Source: Sphingomicrobium clamense (lineage in GTDB: Bacteria > Pseudomonadota > Alphaproteobacteria > Sphingomonadales > Sphingomonadaceae). From it: a stretch of DNA of 64,000 nt. Under the pieces are notes generated by a model. The model did no database searches. It was given only the letters and a program-made list of their open reading frames with translations, and was not told where the DNA came from. Made by a program: the position numbers and the translations under genes. Below are positions 9,348 through 20,868 of this stretch, piece by piece (the first letter of the stretch is position 1; the number at the start of each line of letters is the position of its first letter). The stretch lies in NCBI RefSeq assembly GCF_019264355.1, contig NZ_JAHVAH010000001.1, positions 604,001-668,000 of the forward strand. The letters are read 5' to 3'.

Positions 9348-10133
9348 ATGAAGAACCCGATGCTCCGCACTGCCCTCATTGTCGCGCTTCCGATCGCTCT
9401 TGCCGCCTGTGGTGGCGGTGGCGGCGGGAGTGGCCTCGACCAGTCCTACGTCGCGCGCGACGTGAACACGCTCTACTCGCTGGCGAAGGAACGGCTCGAC
9501 CGCGGACGCTACGAGGAAGCCGCCGACCTCTTCAACGAAGTTGAGCGACAGCATCCCTATTCGGTATGGGCGCGCCGCGCGATGCTGATGGGTGCCTTTG
9601 CGCACTACCAGGACCGCAGCTTCACCGACGCGATTTCCGCGTCGCAGCGCTTCCTGTCGATCCATCCGGGCAATAGCGATGCGCCCTATGCGCATTACCT
9701 CATCGCGATGAGCTATTATCAGCAGATCGAGGACATCAGCCGCGACCAGTCGATCACGGCCAGCGCGCGCGATGCCTTCGCCGAGCTGATCCGCCGCTAT
9801 CCGACCAGCCGCTACGCCGGGGATGCGCGAATCAAGATCGACCTCGTCAACGACCAGCTCGCGGGCAAGGAAATGGAAGTCGGCCGCTTCTACCAGACGC
9901 AGCGCAAATGGCTCGCCGCCACCATGCGCTTCCGCCAGGTGATCGAGCAGTACGAGACCACCGCCCACGCGCCCGAGGCGCTGCACCGGCTCGTCGAATC
10001 CTACCTCGCGCTGGGCGTGCCTGCCGAGGCGCAGAAGGCCGCCGCGGTGCTGGGTCACAACTATCCCGGCTCCAAGTGGTACGAGCGCAGCTACGAGCTG
10101 ATGCAGAAGCACGGGATCAACGTCCTTAGCTAG
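9348..10133 (+). CDS. bamD: outer membrane assembly lipoprotein BamD
   Basis: 261 residues. The lipoprotein signal ends in a lipobox with Cys21 (IALAAC), followed directly by an unusual run of six glycines. The mature part is made of TPR-like helices: YSLAKERLDRGRYEEAADLF, the ERQHPYSVWARRA block and PGNSDAPYAHYLIAMSYY are typical of BamD/YfiO. BamD is the essential lipoprotein of the BAM complex that inserts beta-barrels. The start follows AGGATCG, and recN follows 21 bp downstream, as in many alphaproteobacteria. Confidence 0.94.
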   Translation: MKNPMLRTALIVALPIALAACGGGGGGSGLDQSYVARDVNTLYSLAKERLDRGRYEEAADLFNEVERQHPYSVWARRAMLMGAFAHYQDRSFTDAISASQRFLSIHPGNSDAPYAHYLIAMSYYQQIEDISRDQSITASARDAFAELIRRYPTSRYAGDARIKIDLVNDQLAGKEMEVGRFYQTQRKWLAATMRFRQVIEQYETTAHAPEALHRLVESYLALGVPAEAQKAAAVLGHNYPGSKWYERSYELMQKHGINVLS

Positions 10134-10154
10134 GCGGAAGGAACGGGGCATTCG

Positions 10155-11803
10155 ATGCTGCGACAGCTCGCCATTCGCGACGTCGTCCTCGTCGAGCGGC
10201 TCGAACTCGAATTTTCCGATGGCCTGACCGTCCTCACCGGCGAAACCGGTGCGGGCAAGTCGATCCTGCTCGATGCGCTCGGGCTGGCGCTCGGCCGTCG
10301 CGCCGATAGCGGGCTGGTGCGCAGCGGCGCCGACAAGGCCGAGGCGAGTGCGGAAATCGACATTACGGCGGACCATCCGGTCTGCGCCATCCTAGACGAC
10401 GAGGAAATCGACCGTGACCCGGGCGAGCCCTTGCTGCTGCGACGCCGCGTCAAGGCCGACGGGGGCAGCCGCGCTTGGTTGGCGGGGGCCTCGGTGCCTG
10501 CGCGCACGCTGCGCGATGTTGGCGAAGCGGCGGTCGAGGTTCATGGCCAGCATGACGAACGCGGGCTGCTCGATGCCAAGGGCCACCGCGCGCTACTCGA
10601 TGCCTTCGGCAAGATCGACACGGGGCCCGTCGCGCGGGCCTGGGAGGCGCTTTCGGCAACGATCGCGCGCCATTCCGAGGTCGAGGCCGAGGTCGAGGCT
10701 GCCGAGGCCGACCGAGAATTTCTCGACCATGCGGTGGGCGAGCTCGAATCGCTCGACCCGCAGGTCGGTGAAGAGGATGAGCTGGCGACAATGCGCCAGC
10801 GGATGAAGGACGCGGCGAAGATCGAGGAGGATCTCGACGCGCTCGATCCGCTTTTGTCGGGCGCGGAAGGTGCATTGTCTCAGATGCGGCAGGCGGCGCG
10901 GAGGCTGCAGCGGGTTGCTGACGTGCATCCGGGACTAGCCGAAGCATTGAGCGCGACCGACCGCGCGATCATCGAGGCGGATCAGGCGGAAGAGAAGATC
11001 GTCGAGGCGCGGCGCGAGCTGATGCATAGCCCCGACGATCTCGATGCGGCGGAGGAGCGGCTGTTCGCGATCCGCGGATTGGCGCGCAAGCATCGGGTCG
11101 AGCCCGACAAGCTGCCCGAGCTGCTGGCGGAGATGAGCGAGAAGCTGGAAGCGATTTCCACGGGCGCAGAGCGGCTGGCGGGGCTGGAAAAGGCGATTGC
11201 CGAGGCGCGCAAATCCTACGACGCGGCAGCGGCGAAGGTGCGTGAGGCGCGCAAGGGCGCGGCTTTGCGGCTCGATGCGCGGGTGGCCGAGGAACTGGTG
11301 CCGCTCAAGCTCGATGCGGCGAAGTTCGCGACCGCGATTGAAGATGCCGAGCCGGGGCCGGCGGGGATCGACCATGTGTCTTTCACCATTTCGACCAACC
11401 CGGGTGCGCCCTTCGGACCGCTGAGCAAGATCGCTTCGGGCGGCGAATTGTCGCGCTTCATCCTCGCGCTCAAGGTCGCGCTGGCCGAGGTCGGGAGCGC
11501 GGGCACGATCATCTTCGACGAGATCGATCGCGGGGTTGGCGGCGCGGTGGCGAGCGCGATCGGCGAGCGGCTGGCGCGGCTGGCTGAAAAGGCGCAGGTG
11601 CTGGTCGTCACGCACTCACCCCAGGTCGCGGCGCGCGCACAACACCACTTCCGCATCGCCAAATCCTCCGACGGCACGGTGACCCGCACCAACGTGGTCG
11701 CGCTGTCGGATGAGGAACGACGCGAGGAAATCGCGCGTATGCTATCGGGAACCGACATTACCGACGAAGCGCGCGCGCAGGCCGCGAAACTATTGGAGGC
11801 AGC

Positions 11804-11807
<4 letters not shown>
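10155..11807 (+). CDS. recN: DNA repair protein RecN
   Basis: 550 residues, an SMC-like ATPase in recombinational double-strand-break repair. Walker A GETGAGKS is at 29-36, VHGQHDERGLL follows, and a coiled-coil arm spans about 150-375. The C-terminal head contains the ABC signature IASGGELSRF, Walker B IIFDEIDRGVGG and the D-loop region, then VTHSPQVAARA. Length is normal for the family. The last four bases overlap the start of the next gene (ATGA), implying coupled translation. Confidence 0.96.
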
Positions 11808-14577
<2,770 letters not shown>

Positions 14578-14588
14578 GTGGATTGTAG

Positions 14589-14723
14589 ATGATCGAAGCC
14601 GTTGTCAGTTGGATGAATGAGAAGCTCGGGATCAGGCTTTTCGGAGAGAATGCCATGGTCGCACTCTCGGTCCTTATTCTTGTGATCGTGTTTGGCGGCT
14701 ACCTCGCCCTAAAGTTCTTCTAG
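14589..14723 (+). CDS. 44-residue single-pass membrane protein (small ORF)
   Basis: A short frame of 44 codons begins with ATG at 14589, 7 nt after AGGTGG at 14576-14581. It encodes a short amphipathic N-terminus (MIEAVVSWMNEKLGIRLFG), then one strongly hydrophobic helix (MVALSVLILVIVFGGYLAL) and a KFF end. The stop codon lies in a CTAG that also holds the prmA stop on the other strand, a junction type seen at three other convergent pairs in this window, which argues that the frame is real. Function unknown; it may be a stress or envelope micropeptide. Confidence 0.5.
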   Translation: MIEAVVSWMNEKLGIRLFGENAMVALSVLILVIVFGGYLALKFF

Positions 14724-15610
14724 CCTTTCTCCAACACCAACACCCGCCATTCCCCGTCGCCCTTGTCGACGACGCTGAGCCCTTCCGCCTCATACGCCGC
14801 CGCGACCGTGTCGGCCTGGCTGTCGAGAAGGCCGGAGAGGATCATCGTGCCGCCCTTGGCCAGCGCGGCGGCGAAGCCGGGGGCGAGGCTGACCAGCGGG
14901 CCAGCGAGGATGTTGGCGATCAGCAGGTCGTAGGGCTTGCGGTTGGCGATCAGCGGGTGGCCGAGCCCGGGCGCAGTGAGCAGCAGGACGTGGCCCGCCG
15001 CCTCGGCAACCGGGATCTTGTTGAGCGAGGCGTTCTCCTCCGCCACCTCGATCGCGACCGGGTCGATGTCGCTCGCGACGACCCGCGCCTCGGGCCAGAG
15101 CTTGAGCGCCGCGAAGGCGAGGAGGCCGGTGCCGGTGCCGACGTCGATGATGTTGGAAAAATGCTTGCCCTGATCCGCCAGCCGGTCGAGCGACTGGAGG
15201 CAGCCCGCGGTGGTCGCATGCTGGCCGGTGCCGAAGGCGAGGCCGGCGTCGATCTCGAACGCCACCGCGCCCTTTGGGATGAGGTCGCGATGCTGCGGCG
15301 TGTGGACGAAGAAGCGACCGGCGTGGATGGGCTCGAGCCCCGCCTGGCTCATGGTCACCCAATCCTCGTCCTTCAGATGCGCGATCTCGGGCTCGCCGTC
15401 GGGCGCAAGGCGCTTCAGCAGCATCAGCTCCTGCGTGGTCGGCTCGTTCTCGAAATAAGCGTGGAGCCGCCAGCGGTCGGGCTGCTCGGGATCTGGCTCG
15501 TCCGCGACCAGCACGGGCGGATTGTCATGCATCGCGAACAGCGCATCGCCATCCTCCGACACGGCCTGCGCCTGCGCCTTGGTGCAATCGAGACTGACCT
15601 TCCAGCTCAT
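14720..15610 (-). CDS. prmA: ribosomal protein L11 methyltransferase PrmA
   Basis: 296 residues. The N-terminal substrate-recognition domain occupies about 1-115. The SAM-binding motif I IDVGTGTGLLA follows HATTAGCL, and the downstream NILAGPLV corresponds to the catalytic NxxxxP motif of L11 methyltransferases. PrmA trimethylates ribosomal protein L11. The ATG overlaps the stop of the upstream beta-lactamase gene (ATGA), so I chose 15610 rather than the longer frame, which runs into that gene. It ends on the shared CTAG. Confidence 0.94.
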   Translation of the reverse strand: MSWKVSLDCTKAQAQAVSEDGDALFAMHDNPPVLVADEPDPEQPDRWRLHAYFENEPTTQELMLLKRLAPDGEPEIAHLKDEDWVTMSQAGLEPIHAGRFFVHTPQHRDLIPKGAVAFEIDAGLAFGTGQHATTAGCLQSLDRLADQGKHFSNIIDVGTGTGLLAFAALKLWPEARVVASDIDPVAIEVAEENASLNKIPVAEAAGHVLLLTAPGLGHPLIANRKPYDLLIANILAGPLVSLAPGFAAALAKGGTMILSGLLDSQADTVAAAYEAEGLSVVDKGDGEWRVLVLEKG

Positions 15611-16518
15611 TGGGCTTCCTTCGCGAGTCGCTCGTCCAGACGCGCGCGCATTTTGTCGGCATAGGCGGTGCAGGCGCTCCGGTCGATCAGCGGCGTCTCG
15701 CCCGCGAAGCGGTCGAGCATGTCGCTCGCGCTGGGGTGCGGGGTGAGGAGCACGTCGCATTCGAGCGCGGCGATCGTGTCGAGGCTGCGGCGGAAGGCCG
15801 CGACGGTGTCGGGATGGTCGGAAAAGCGATAGTCGTCGCGGCTGACGGGCGAGAGGCTGTCGGCATAGACGATGGCAAGGCAATCGTCGTCCTGGCACTC
15901 GGTCCAGGTCCAGCTCATTGCGCCCGGGCTGTGGCCGGGGGTGGCGAGGGCGTAGAGTACGAGACCTCCCAGCTCGAGCGTCTGGAGGTCGGCGATGGTC
16001 TCCTCGACCGTGGCGATCGGGAAGGGGTCGTGCATTCCGGCCTGCGGATCGTCGGCGGCCAGCGTGCCGGTGGCGAAGACTGGCGCGGCGGCCTCGCTCG
16101 CGACCAGCTTGGCGCCGGTCCGCTCCTTCATCCTGGCCATGCCGCCGACATGGTCGTGATGCTCGTGGCTATGGGTCAGCGTCGTGACATGGCGGAGCGA
16201 GAAGCCAAGCTTTTCGATATTGGCGGCGATGTGGTCGGCGCCCGCCTCGGTGCCGCTGTCGATCAATATATGACCCTCGGCGGTGGTAATGAGGATCGCG
16301 GCAATGCCGCACGTGCCGACATAATAGGTGCCGCCGTGAATGCGTGCGGGCGGGGCAGGCTTGTCCCACTCGTCCCACTCCTCGCAAGCCTCGGCCAGCG
16401 CGCTCTTGGGGAAATGGTCGATCCGGTCGGCCGGGTCGGGGGGCGCAGTGGTGAAGTCGGTCATGCACGCCGCGAGCGGGAGCGCGAGGGTCGAGGCGAG
16501 CAGGGCTCTAGCGGACAT
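15607..16518 (-). CDS. subclass B3 metallo-beta-lactamase (lipoprotein form)
   Basis: 303 residues. The signal peptide ends in a lipobox with Cys18 (LPLAAC), predicting a periplasmic lipoprotein. All six B3 zinc ligands are present: H118-x-H120-x-D122-H123 (SHEHHDHVGG), His196 (ATPGHSPGAMSWTW) and His261 (LLTPHPSAS). B3-specific blocks TYYVGT, GHILIDSGT and VYADSLSPVS match CAU-1/L1-type enzymes. Known B3 enzymes hydrolyse penicillins, cephalosporins and carbapenems. The start at 16518 has GGAG six bases upstream and lies inside the SDR 3' end (11 bp overlap); the stop overlaps prmA. The gene reads as resident chromosomal. Actual hydrolysis is inferred. Confidence 0.85.
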   Translation of the reverse strand: MSARALLASTLALPLAACMTDFTTAPPDPADRIDHFPKSALAEACEEWDEWDKPAPPARIHGGTYYVGTCGIAAILITTAEGHILIDSGTEAGADHIAANIEKLGFSLRHVTTLTHSHEHHDHVGGMARMKERTGAKLVASEAAAPVFATGTLAADDPQAGMHDPFPIATVEETIADLQTLELGGLVLYALATPGHSPGAMSWTWTECQDDDCLAIVYADSLSPVSRDDYRFSDHPDTVAAFRRSLDTIAALECDVLLTPHPSASDMLDRFAGETPLIDRSACTAYADKMRARLDERLAKEAQ

Positions 16519-17215
16519 AGGAGGCTCCGTTGACGTCGAGGATGGTGCCGGTGGCGCTGGGCGGCGCGTCGACCGCCAGCCAGCGGATGGTCTCTGCGAC
16601 TTCCTCCGGCTGCGCGACCCGGCCAAGCGGAATGTCGGCGAGCAGCGAAGGGCCACCGCGGCTGTCGAGATAATCCTCGGCCATGCCGGTCATGGTGAAG
16701 CCGGGGCAGACCGCGAAGGCGAGGATGTTTTCGGCGGCATAGCCGCGCGCGATCGACTTGGTCATCGCGACCATCCCGCCCTTGGAGGCGGCATAATGCC
16801 AGTGCTGCGGGCTGTCGCCGCGATAGGCGGCGCGGCTGGCGACGTTGACGATGCGGCCGCCGCGCTCCTCGCGCGAGCGGAAGTGCGAGATGGCGTGGCG
16901 GCACAGGTCGGCGCTGGCCTGCAGGTTGATCTGCATCGTGCGAGACCAGGCCTCGTGCCATTCCTCGTCACCGGCCTTGTCGGAGACGGGCTCGAACACG
17001 CCGGCATTGTTGACCAGCACGTCGATGTTTCCGTCGAGTGCGTCAAATGCTGCTTCCCACAATCGGCGCGGGGCGGCGGGGTCGGTAAAGTCGGCGGCGA
17101 GGAGGCCATCGCCGCCCTGCGTCGACTGGCCGACGACGCGGTGGCCGTCATTCTTGAGGGCTTCGAGGGTCGCGGCGCCGATCCCGCGGCTCGCTCCGGT
17201 GACGAAAATATGCAT
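16508..17215 (-). CDS. SDR family oxidoreductase (FabG-like)
   Basis: 235 residues, classical short-chain dehydrogenase. The nucleotide-binding motif GASRGIG is at 7-13, then NNAGVFEPV, the catalytic serine in VASRAAYRG, and YAASKGG with the active Tyr and Lys. The C-terminal CPGFTMTGMAEDY is typical. Substrate is unknown; it could reduce 3-oxoacyl chains or an alcohol/ketone. It is the first gene of the SDR - B3 lactamase - prmA operon. Confidence 0.88.
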   Translation of the reverse strand: MHIFVTGASRGIGAATLEALKNDGHRVVGQSTQGGDGLLAADFTDPAAPRRLWEAAFDALDGNIDVLVNNAGVFEPVSDKAGDEEWHEAWSRTMQINLQASADLCRHAISHFRSREERGGRIVNVASRAAYRGDSPQHWHYAASKGGMVAMTKSIARGYAAENILAFAVCPGFTMTGMAEDYLDSRGGPSLLADIPLGRVAQPEEVAETIRWLAVDAPPSATGTILDVNGASYVR

Positions 17216-17255
17216 GCACCCTCGCTAACCGCGCGGGGGCGCGGGCGGCAAGGAC

Positions 17256-18545
17256 TTAGCGCGCGACGTTCTTGGTGAATTCGCTGCTGGCGGCGCCGAA
17301 CTTGTCGATTTCGACCGTGAAGTCCTCGAAATCTTTCTCCACCCCGCCGATCGAGCTGGCGACATGTTCGGTGTCGCTGCGAATGGCGGTGATGGTGTTC
17401 GACATGCTGTCTGCGGCGAGCGCGGTTTCGTCGACCGCGGCGGTGATGGTGGTCACCGTCTGCGCCTGCGCCTCCATTGCCTGGCGGATGCGGTCGGCGC
17501 TGGCCTGCACTTCCATTACCGTCTTCTCGATATCGGCATTGCTGTCGACGGTCTGCTTGGTGGCGGCGGTGATCGCGGCGATCTTGGTAGTGATGTCGTC
17601 GGTCGCGCGCGCCGTCTGCGAGGCAAGCGACTTCACTTCCTGCGCGACGACAGCAAAGCCGCGGCCGGCATCGCCCGCGCGCGCTGCCTCGATCGTGGCG
17701 TTGAGCGCAAGAAGGTTGGTCTGCCCGGCAATGTCGCGGATCAGGCCGAGGATGGATTCGATCGTCTCGACATGGCTCGACAGGTCTTCCGACACTTGCA
17801 CGGCTTCCTTCGCCTGTCCGCCCGCGCGCACGGCGACCTGTGCCGCCCCTTCGACCTCGGTCCGCGCATCTTCGATGGCACGGATCAGCCCGGCGGCCGT
17901 CTGTGCGGCCTCGCGCATGGCGACGGCGCTTTGTTCGGCGGCGGCAGCCACTTCGCTGGTCTTGCCCATCATCCCGCGCGCTGCGCCCGCGCTTTCATTG
18001 GCGCGGTTGAGCATGTCGCGCGCCTTGGCAGCGGCGCTGGCGGAAATCTGCGTGACCTGTTTCTGGAACTGGTCGCCCGCTTCTCCGCGCTCGTCGGCCA
18101 GCATCTGCGCTTCGCACACGGCGACCTGCGCCAGGATGCAATCGTTCGAATAGAGCGCCTTCCTGACAAGCGCTTCGATCAGATGCGCGCGCACGTCCGG
18201 CTCGTCCGCAAACCGCTCGCACACCGCATTGATCATTTCGCTGACGCCCGTCGCGCGCTGGACGTTGATATGCGGAATGCTTTGCTGCTCAAGGAAAAGG
18301 CCGCGGCCATATTCGGTGACGTGGTCAATCCACTCGCGACCGAATTCCTGTCCGTAGTCGCCCTTGGCGCGCTCGGCGCTTTCGGTACCGAACAGGCGCT
18401 CGATCGTGTCATGGACGATGTCGTGCGCCTCGGCCCAGAGGAGGGCGCGCCCGCGCTCGAAATGCTCGTCCTTGCCATAGGCATCGAGACGATTGCGGAT
18501 CTGCTCCTCACTGAGGGGCTGGATGGCATTCTCGCGGGCGTTCAT
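17256..18545 (-). CDS. cytoplasmic methyl-accepting chemotaxis protein (copy 1)
   Basis: 429 residues, no transmembrane segment. The N-terminal 160 residues are an all-helical sensory region, possibly related to globin-coupled sensors, but I see no convincing proximal histidine. The rest is a standard MCP signalling coil, with hairpin tip [19 protein letters not shown] and [15 protein letters not shown]. From [10 protein letters not shown] to RSDTE (205 residues) it differs from the neighbouring copy at only 10 positions. No CheA, CheW or flagellar gene lies in the window. It sits 33 bp downstream of copy 2 and is probably cotranscribed. Confidence 0.9.
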   Translation of the reverse strand: MNARENAIQPLSEEQIRNRLDAYGKDEHFERGRALLWAEAHDIVHDTIERLFGTESAERAKGDYGQEFGREWIDHVTEYGRGLFLEQQSIPHINVQRATGVSEMINAVCERFADEPDVRAHLIEALVRKALYSNDCILAQVAVCEAQMLADERGEAGDQFQKQVTQISASAAAKARDMLNRANESAGAARGMMGKTSEVAAAAEQSAVAMREAAQTAAGLIRAIEDARTEVEGAAQVAVRAGGQAKEAVQVSEDLSSHVETIESILGLIRDIAGQTNLLALNATIEAARAGDAGRGFAVVAQEVKSLASQTARATDDITTKIAAITAATKQTVDSNADIEKTVMEVQASADRIRQAMEAQAQTVTTITAAVDETALAADSMSNTITAIRSDTEHVASSIGGVEKDFEDFTVEIDKFGAASSEFTKNVAR

Positions 18546-18578
18546 GGGTGACCCTCCTCGGGTGTGCGAATTGGTCCG

Positions 18579-19925
18579 CTAGGCAGCGAACCTCGCGATG
18601 AAGTTGCGCGTCGTGTCGCGGAACGCCGCGATCTGGGTGGAGAAACGCCCGAACCCCTGTTCGACGCTGTCGATATCCTTGGCCACGGTCTCGGTATCGC
18701 TGCGAATGGCGGCGATGGTCGAGCTCATGGAATCGGCGGCGAGTGCCGTTTCGTCGACCGCGGCGGTGATCGTCGTCACCGTCTGCGCCTGCGCTTCCAT
18801 CGCCTGCCGGATACGGTCGGCGCTGGCCTGCACTTCGCGCACCGTCTGGGCGATGTCGGCATTGCTGTCGACCGTCTGCTTGGTCGCCGCGGTGATGGCG
18901 GTGATCTTCGAGGTGATGTCGTCGGTGGCTCGCGCGGTCTGCGCGGCGAGCGATTTCACTTCCTGCGCGACGACCGCAAAGCCCCGGCCCGCATCGCCCG
19001 CACGCGCGGCTTCGATGGTCGCGTTGAGCGCAAGCAGGTTGGTCTGCCCCGCAATGTCGCGGATCAGGCCGAGAATCGATTCGATCGTTTCCACGTGGCT
19101 CGACAGGTCTTCGGAGACCTGCACTGCTTCCTTCGCCTGGTCGCCGGCACGCACCGCGACCTGCGCCGCGCCCTCGACCTCGTTCCGCGCATCTTCGATG
19201 GCACGGATAAGACCGGCAGCGGTCTGTGCGGCCTCGCGCATCGCGACCGCGCTCTGTTCGGCGGCAGCGGCGACCTCGCTGGTCTTGCCCATCATGCCAC
19301 GCGCCGACTGGGCAGTGATCGCGGCCTGCGACTGCAGCGTCTCGCTCTCGCTGGTGCAGGCCTGGACGACGCCCAGCACCTGTTCGTTGAATTCCGAGGC
19401 CTGCTGCGCCTGGATGCGCTCGCTTTCGCTGCGCGCGATGGTCACGGCATGATGGATCATGCAGTCGGTTTCGATCGACTGGATTTCTGACAGGGTGCGC
19501 GCGAACCGCACGACCTGCTCTTCGGGCAAGTCGGCGGTGCGGATGGCGACGAAGGCTGCCTCCGTCTCGGCCGAAACCCCCGCGAGCAGGGTCGAGAGCG
19601 AGCGCCCGGCGGCCAGTTCGCCTTCGACGAAGCTCTTCGCCTTGTCGGTCCACAGCTGGCCATCGATGTCGGTGAACTTGGCGCGGATATAGGGCAGCGA
19701 AATCTCGGTCAGCTCGGCCAGCCGCTCGCCCTCAATCGTGTCGGTGACCTCGGGGGACAGCGCATAGCGCTTCCAATATTCGCGGCTCAGGTCGCGTTCG
19801 GCATGGCCGATCGCCGCCCACAGCTCTCGCGCCCGCTCGGGTAGGTCGCCCGACAGGTCGTAGAAGCTCAAACCGCGCTGAATGTCGTAATCGCCCGTCA
19901 TGTCACCCTGAATGACCGTTGCCAT
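18579..19925 (-). CDS. cytoplasmic methyl-accepting chemotaxis protein (copy 2)
   Basis: 448 residues from the ATG at 19925; an upstream ATG at 19985 would add 20 basic residues without family support. The helical N-terminal domain (about 1-190) is different in sequence from that of copy 1, while the signalling domain is almost identical to it. No membrane segment, so it is a soluble receptor signalling through CheA/CheW encoded elsewhere. The N-terminal block [14 protein letters not shown] could correspond to a degenerate protoglobin fold, but the heme histidine is not evident. A CtrA-like site lies about 65 bp upstream. Confidence 0.9.
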   Translation of the reverse strand: MATVIQGDMTGDYDIQRGLSFYDLSGDLPERARELWAAIGHAERDLSREYWKRYALSPEVTDTIEGERLAELTEISLPYIRAKFTDIDGQLWTDKAKSFVEGELAAGRSLSTLLAGVSAETEAAFVAIRTADLPEEQVVRFARTLSEIQSIETDCMIHHAVTIARSESERIQAQQASEFNEQVLGVVQACTSESETLQSQAAITAQSARGMMGKTSEVAAAAEQSAVAMREAAQTAAGLIRAIEDARNEVEGAAQVAVRAGDQAKEAVQVSEDLSSHVETIESILGLIRDIAGQTNLLALNATIEAARAGDAGRGFAVVAQEVKSLAAQTARATDDITSKITAITAATKQTVDSNADIAQTVREVQASADRIRQAMEAQAQTVTTITAAVDETALAADSMSSTIAAIRSDTETVAKDIDSVEQGFGRFSTQIAAFRDTTRNFIARFAA

Positions 19926-19989
19926 ATGTCTCAAACCCTTTTCGAAAACTCGGTGGGATACGCTTGTCCTCCCTCTTGGCAGCAATTGG

Positions 19990-20004
19990 TTAATGCCGGG
20001 TTAG
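19990..20004. promoter_or_regulatory. candidate CtrA-type site (TTAA-N7-TTAG)
   Basis: TTAATGCCGGGTTAG matches the CtrA full-site pattern TTAA-N7-TTAA at all but the last position. It lies in the 158 bp divergent region between the chemoreceptor pair (minus) and sdhC (plus), 65-79 bp upstream of the receptor start. CtrA controls motility and chemotaxis genes in many alphaproteobacteria, so receptor control is the more likely use. A single degenerate site is weak evidence. Confidence 0.3.
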
Positions 20005-20083
20005 CCCTATGGCCCGCCTTGCCTCTTTCAGCGGCCTCTTCTAAGCGGTCCCACGCACCCGTTCTGGGACTAGAGGAACACGC

Positions 20084-20479
20084 ATGACGCCGAAGCATCC
20101 GCGGCCGCTTTCGCCGCATCTCACCATTTGGAAATGGGGCCCGCACATGCTGGTCTCGATCCTCCACCGCATCACCGGTGGCGCGCTGACCGCGCTCGGG
20201 CTGGTCGTGTTGACCTGGTGGCTCGTCGCCCTGGCCGGTGACGAGGCGGGTTACGACCGGTTCGTCGAGATCGCGACCAGCAGCGCCGGCCTCGTCATCC
20301 TGGTCGGCCTCACCTGGGCCTTCTGGCAGCATCTCTTCTCGGGCCTTCGCCACCTGTTCCTCGACATGGGCGCGGGCTTCGAGCTCAAGGTCAACAAATT
20401 CTGGTCGGTCATGACGATCGCGTTGTCGATCCTCGCGACCGCGGCCACCTGGTTCGTCATCATGGGAGTGGGTCAATGA
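20084..20479 (+). CDS. sdhC: succinate dehydrogenase cytochrome b556 subunit SdhC
   Basis: 131 residues, three membrane helices. The family signatures RPLSPHLTIW near the N-terminus, SILHRITG (first helix, quinone region) and HLFSGLRHLFLD (heme-ligand histidine) are all present. It anchors SdhAB in the inner membrane and passes electrons to ubiquinone. AGAGGA precedes the ATG by a normal distance. Its TGA overlaps the sdhD ATG by 4 bp. Confidence 0.96.
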   Translation: MTPKHPRPLSPHLTIWKWGPHMLVSILHRITGGALTALGLVVLTWWLVALAGDEAGYDRFVEIATSSAGLVILVGLTWAFWQHLFSGLRHLFLDMGAGFELKVNKFWSVMTIALSILATAATWFVIMGVGQ

Positions 20480-20865
20480 GCACGGGCAAATCCTCCACTC
20501 CGCTGGGCAAGGTCCGCGGCCTCGGCGCGGCGGGCGAAGGCGGCGAGCATTGGCTGCACGAACGCTTTACCTCGGTCGCCCTGGTCTTCCTGTCGCTATG
20601 GCTGGTGATCTCGCTCATCATGCTGCCCGACCTGTCGCAGCGCACGCTGGTTGAGTTTCTCGCCCGCCCGCTGGGCGCGGTGCCGATGGCGCTGTTCGTC
20701 ATCACCGCTTTTGCGCACGGGCTCGACGGGCTCAAGGTTGTCGTCGACGACTACGTCCATCACGAGGGCAACCGTGTCGCCATCCATTTCATCCTGACCA
20801 TGGCCGCGATCGGCGGCGCCGCGCTGGCGCTGTTCGCACTCGCCCAGATCGCATTCGGAGCCTGA
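20476..20865 (+). CDS. sdhD: succinate dehydrogenase membrane anchor subunit SdhD
   Basis: 129 residues with three hydrophobic helices, after an N-terminal GLGAAGEGGEHWLHERFTS block typical of alphaproteobacterial SdhD. The motif AHGLDGLKVVVDDYVHH carries the heme-coordinating histidine and the conserved Asp-Tyr. It completes the two-subunit membrane anchor with SdhC. Translation is coupled to sdhC by ATGA, and sdhA starts 3 bp after its stop. Confidence 0.94.
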   Translation: MSTGKSSTPLGKVRGLGAAGEGGEHWLHERFTSVALVFLSLWLVISLIMLPDLSQRTLVEFLARPLGAVPMALFVITAFAHGLDGLKVVVDDYVHHEGNRVAIHFILTMAAIGGAALALFALAQIAFGA

Positions 20866-20868
20866 CCG

